64,000 bases of DNA, from NCBI RefSeq assembly GCF_004798585.1, contig NZ_PPXQ01000004.1:124001-188000 (forward strand), read 5' to 3'. Below the pieces are notes generated by a model. The model did not search any database. It had not been told where the DNA came from and saw only the letters and a list, made by a program, of their open reading frames with translations. This document shows, in pieces, positions 63,650-64,000 of the stretch. The stretch comes from Massilia sp. Mn16-1_5. Lineage in GTDB: Bacteria > Pseudomonadota > Gammaproteobacteria > Burkholderiales > Burkholderiaceae_D. A program made the position numbers and the translations under genes. Each line of letters starts with the position of its first letter. The first letter of the stretch is position 1.

Positions 63650-64000
63650 TTACTGCGGGCCGAGCTTGGCGATCAGGGCCGCCAGCTGTTCGTTTTCCTC
63701 GCCGGTCAGGTCGGTCAGCGGCGCGCGCACCGGGCCGGCCGAGTGGCCGACGATGGCCGCGCCGGCCTTGACGATGCTGACCGCGTAGCCGGCCTTGCGG
63801 TTGCGGATGTCCAGGTAAGGCAGGAAGAAGTCGTCGATCAGGCGCGCCTGCGTGGCATGGTCTTCGGTCCGGACGGCTTCGTAGAATGCGATCGCGGTCT
63901 TCGGGATGAAGTTGAACACGGCCGACGAGTAGACCGGCACGCCCAGCGCTTTGTAGGCCGCGGCATAGACTTCCGCGGTCGGCAGGCCGCCCAGGTAGGT
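63650..64000 (-). CDS. kdgD: 5-dehydro-4-deoxyglucarate dehydratase (KdgD), C-terminal part
   Basis: 116 C-terminal residues; the start lies beyond the right edge. [43 protein letters not shown] and [32 protein letters not shown] are characteristic of the DapA/NAL-superfamily enzyme that converts 5-dehydro-4-deoxyglucarate to 2,5-dioxovalerate, CO2 and water. The catalytic Lys is outside the visible part. Operon with the dehydrogenase downstream; a sugar-acid catabolic cluster probably continues to the right. Confidence 0.88.
   Translation of the reverse strand, partial: TYLGGLPTAEVYAAAYKALGVPVYSSAVFNFIPKTAIAFYEAVRTEDHATQARLIDDFFLPYLDIRNRKAGYAVSIVKAGAAIVGHSAGPVRAPLTDLTGEENEQLAALIAKLGPQ

Overview
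The window is a uniformly GC-rich, densely coded chromosomal segment. It has no rRNA, tRNA, insertion sequence, prophage or CRISPR array that I can recognise. Gene content (Bug-type TctABC transporter, general porin, NodT-EmrAB efflux set, CzcE-like protein, PimCD/GcdH-type acyl-CoA dehydrogenases) points to a betaproteobacterium of the Burkholderiales, most likely Oxalobacteraceae near Massilia. The genus is inferred from gene style, not from a marker gene.

Layout. 1-3.9 kb: an exported protein running off the left edge, a JmjC/cupin-like oxygenase, a TRIC-type channel and malate:quinone oxidoreductase. 4-6.1 kb: a DHA2 exporter and its TetR regulator, with the same palindrome in front of both. 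6.2-9.9 kb: a second TetR regulator and a redox operon (exported two-repeat protein, membrane cytochrome b, Tat-exported molybdopterin oxidoreductase, small membrane protein), again with a shared palindrome. 10-19.9 kb: a small membrane protein, zwf, a DmdC-like acyl-CoA dehydrogenase with two coupled small genes, an exported alpha/beta hydrolase with TPR-like tail, a PH-domain protein, an unknown protein, an MBL hydrolase whose 3' end is repeated twice downstream, and a DUF2076 protein.

20-46.3 kb is the core: what looks like a dicarboxylate (or aromatic-derived acyl-CoA) degradation island. One Liv-type ABC transporter (K-H-M-G-F) is co-directional with glutaryl-CoA dehydrogenase. An IclR regulator is divergent from a pim-like beta-oxidation operon (PimF fusion, thiolase, PimC/PimD dehydrogenase pair, enoyl-CoA hydratase/isomerase, CaiB/BaiF CoA-transferase). 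A second Liv-type ABC transporter (H-M-G-F-K) with a paralogous IclR regulator follows, then a hotdog thioesterase, a porin and a TctCBA transporter. Read together: a porin and three uptake systems import acids, a CoA-transferase activates them, PimCD/PimF/thiolase shorten them, and odd-chain diacids end as glutaryl-CoA for GcdH. The substrate assignment is inference.

46.5-64 kb: an Asp-box beta-propeller protein, a GntP permease, a MarR-EmrB-OMF-EmrA efflux operon with a perfect operator, a large sensor with degenerate GGDEF and intact-looking EAL domain, an exported methyltransferase-fold protein, an APC permease, a PaiB-like protein cut by an amber codon, LysE/ArgO with divergent ArgP, and the start of a sugar-acid (glucarate-type) operon with ketoglutarate semialdehyde dehydrogenase and KdgD.

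A family of REP/REPIN-like palindromes (core GTAGGGTGGGC) occurs at five places, each within a few bases of a stop codon; their stems co-vary. One copy appears to have become the C-terminus of the cupin gene.
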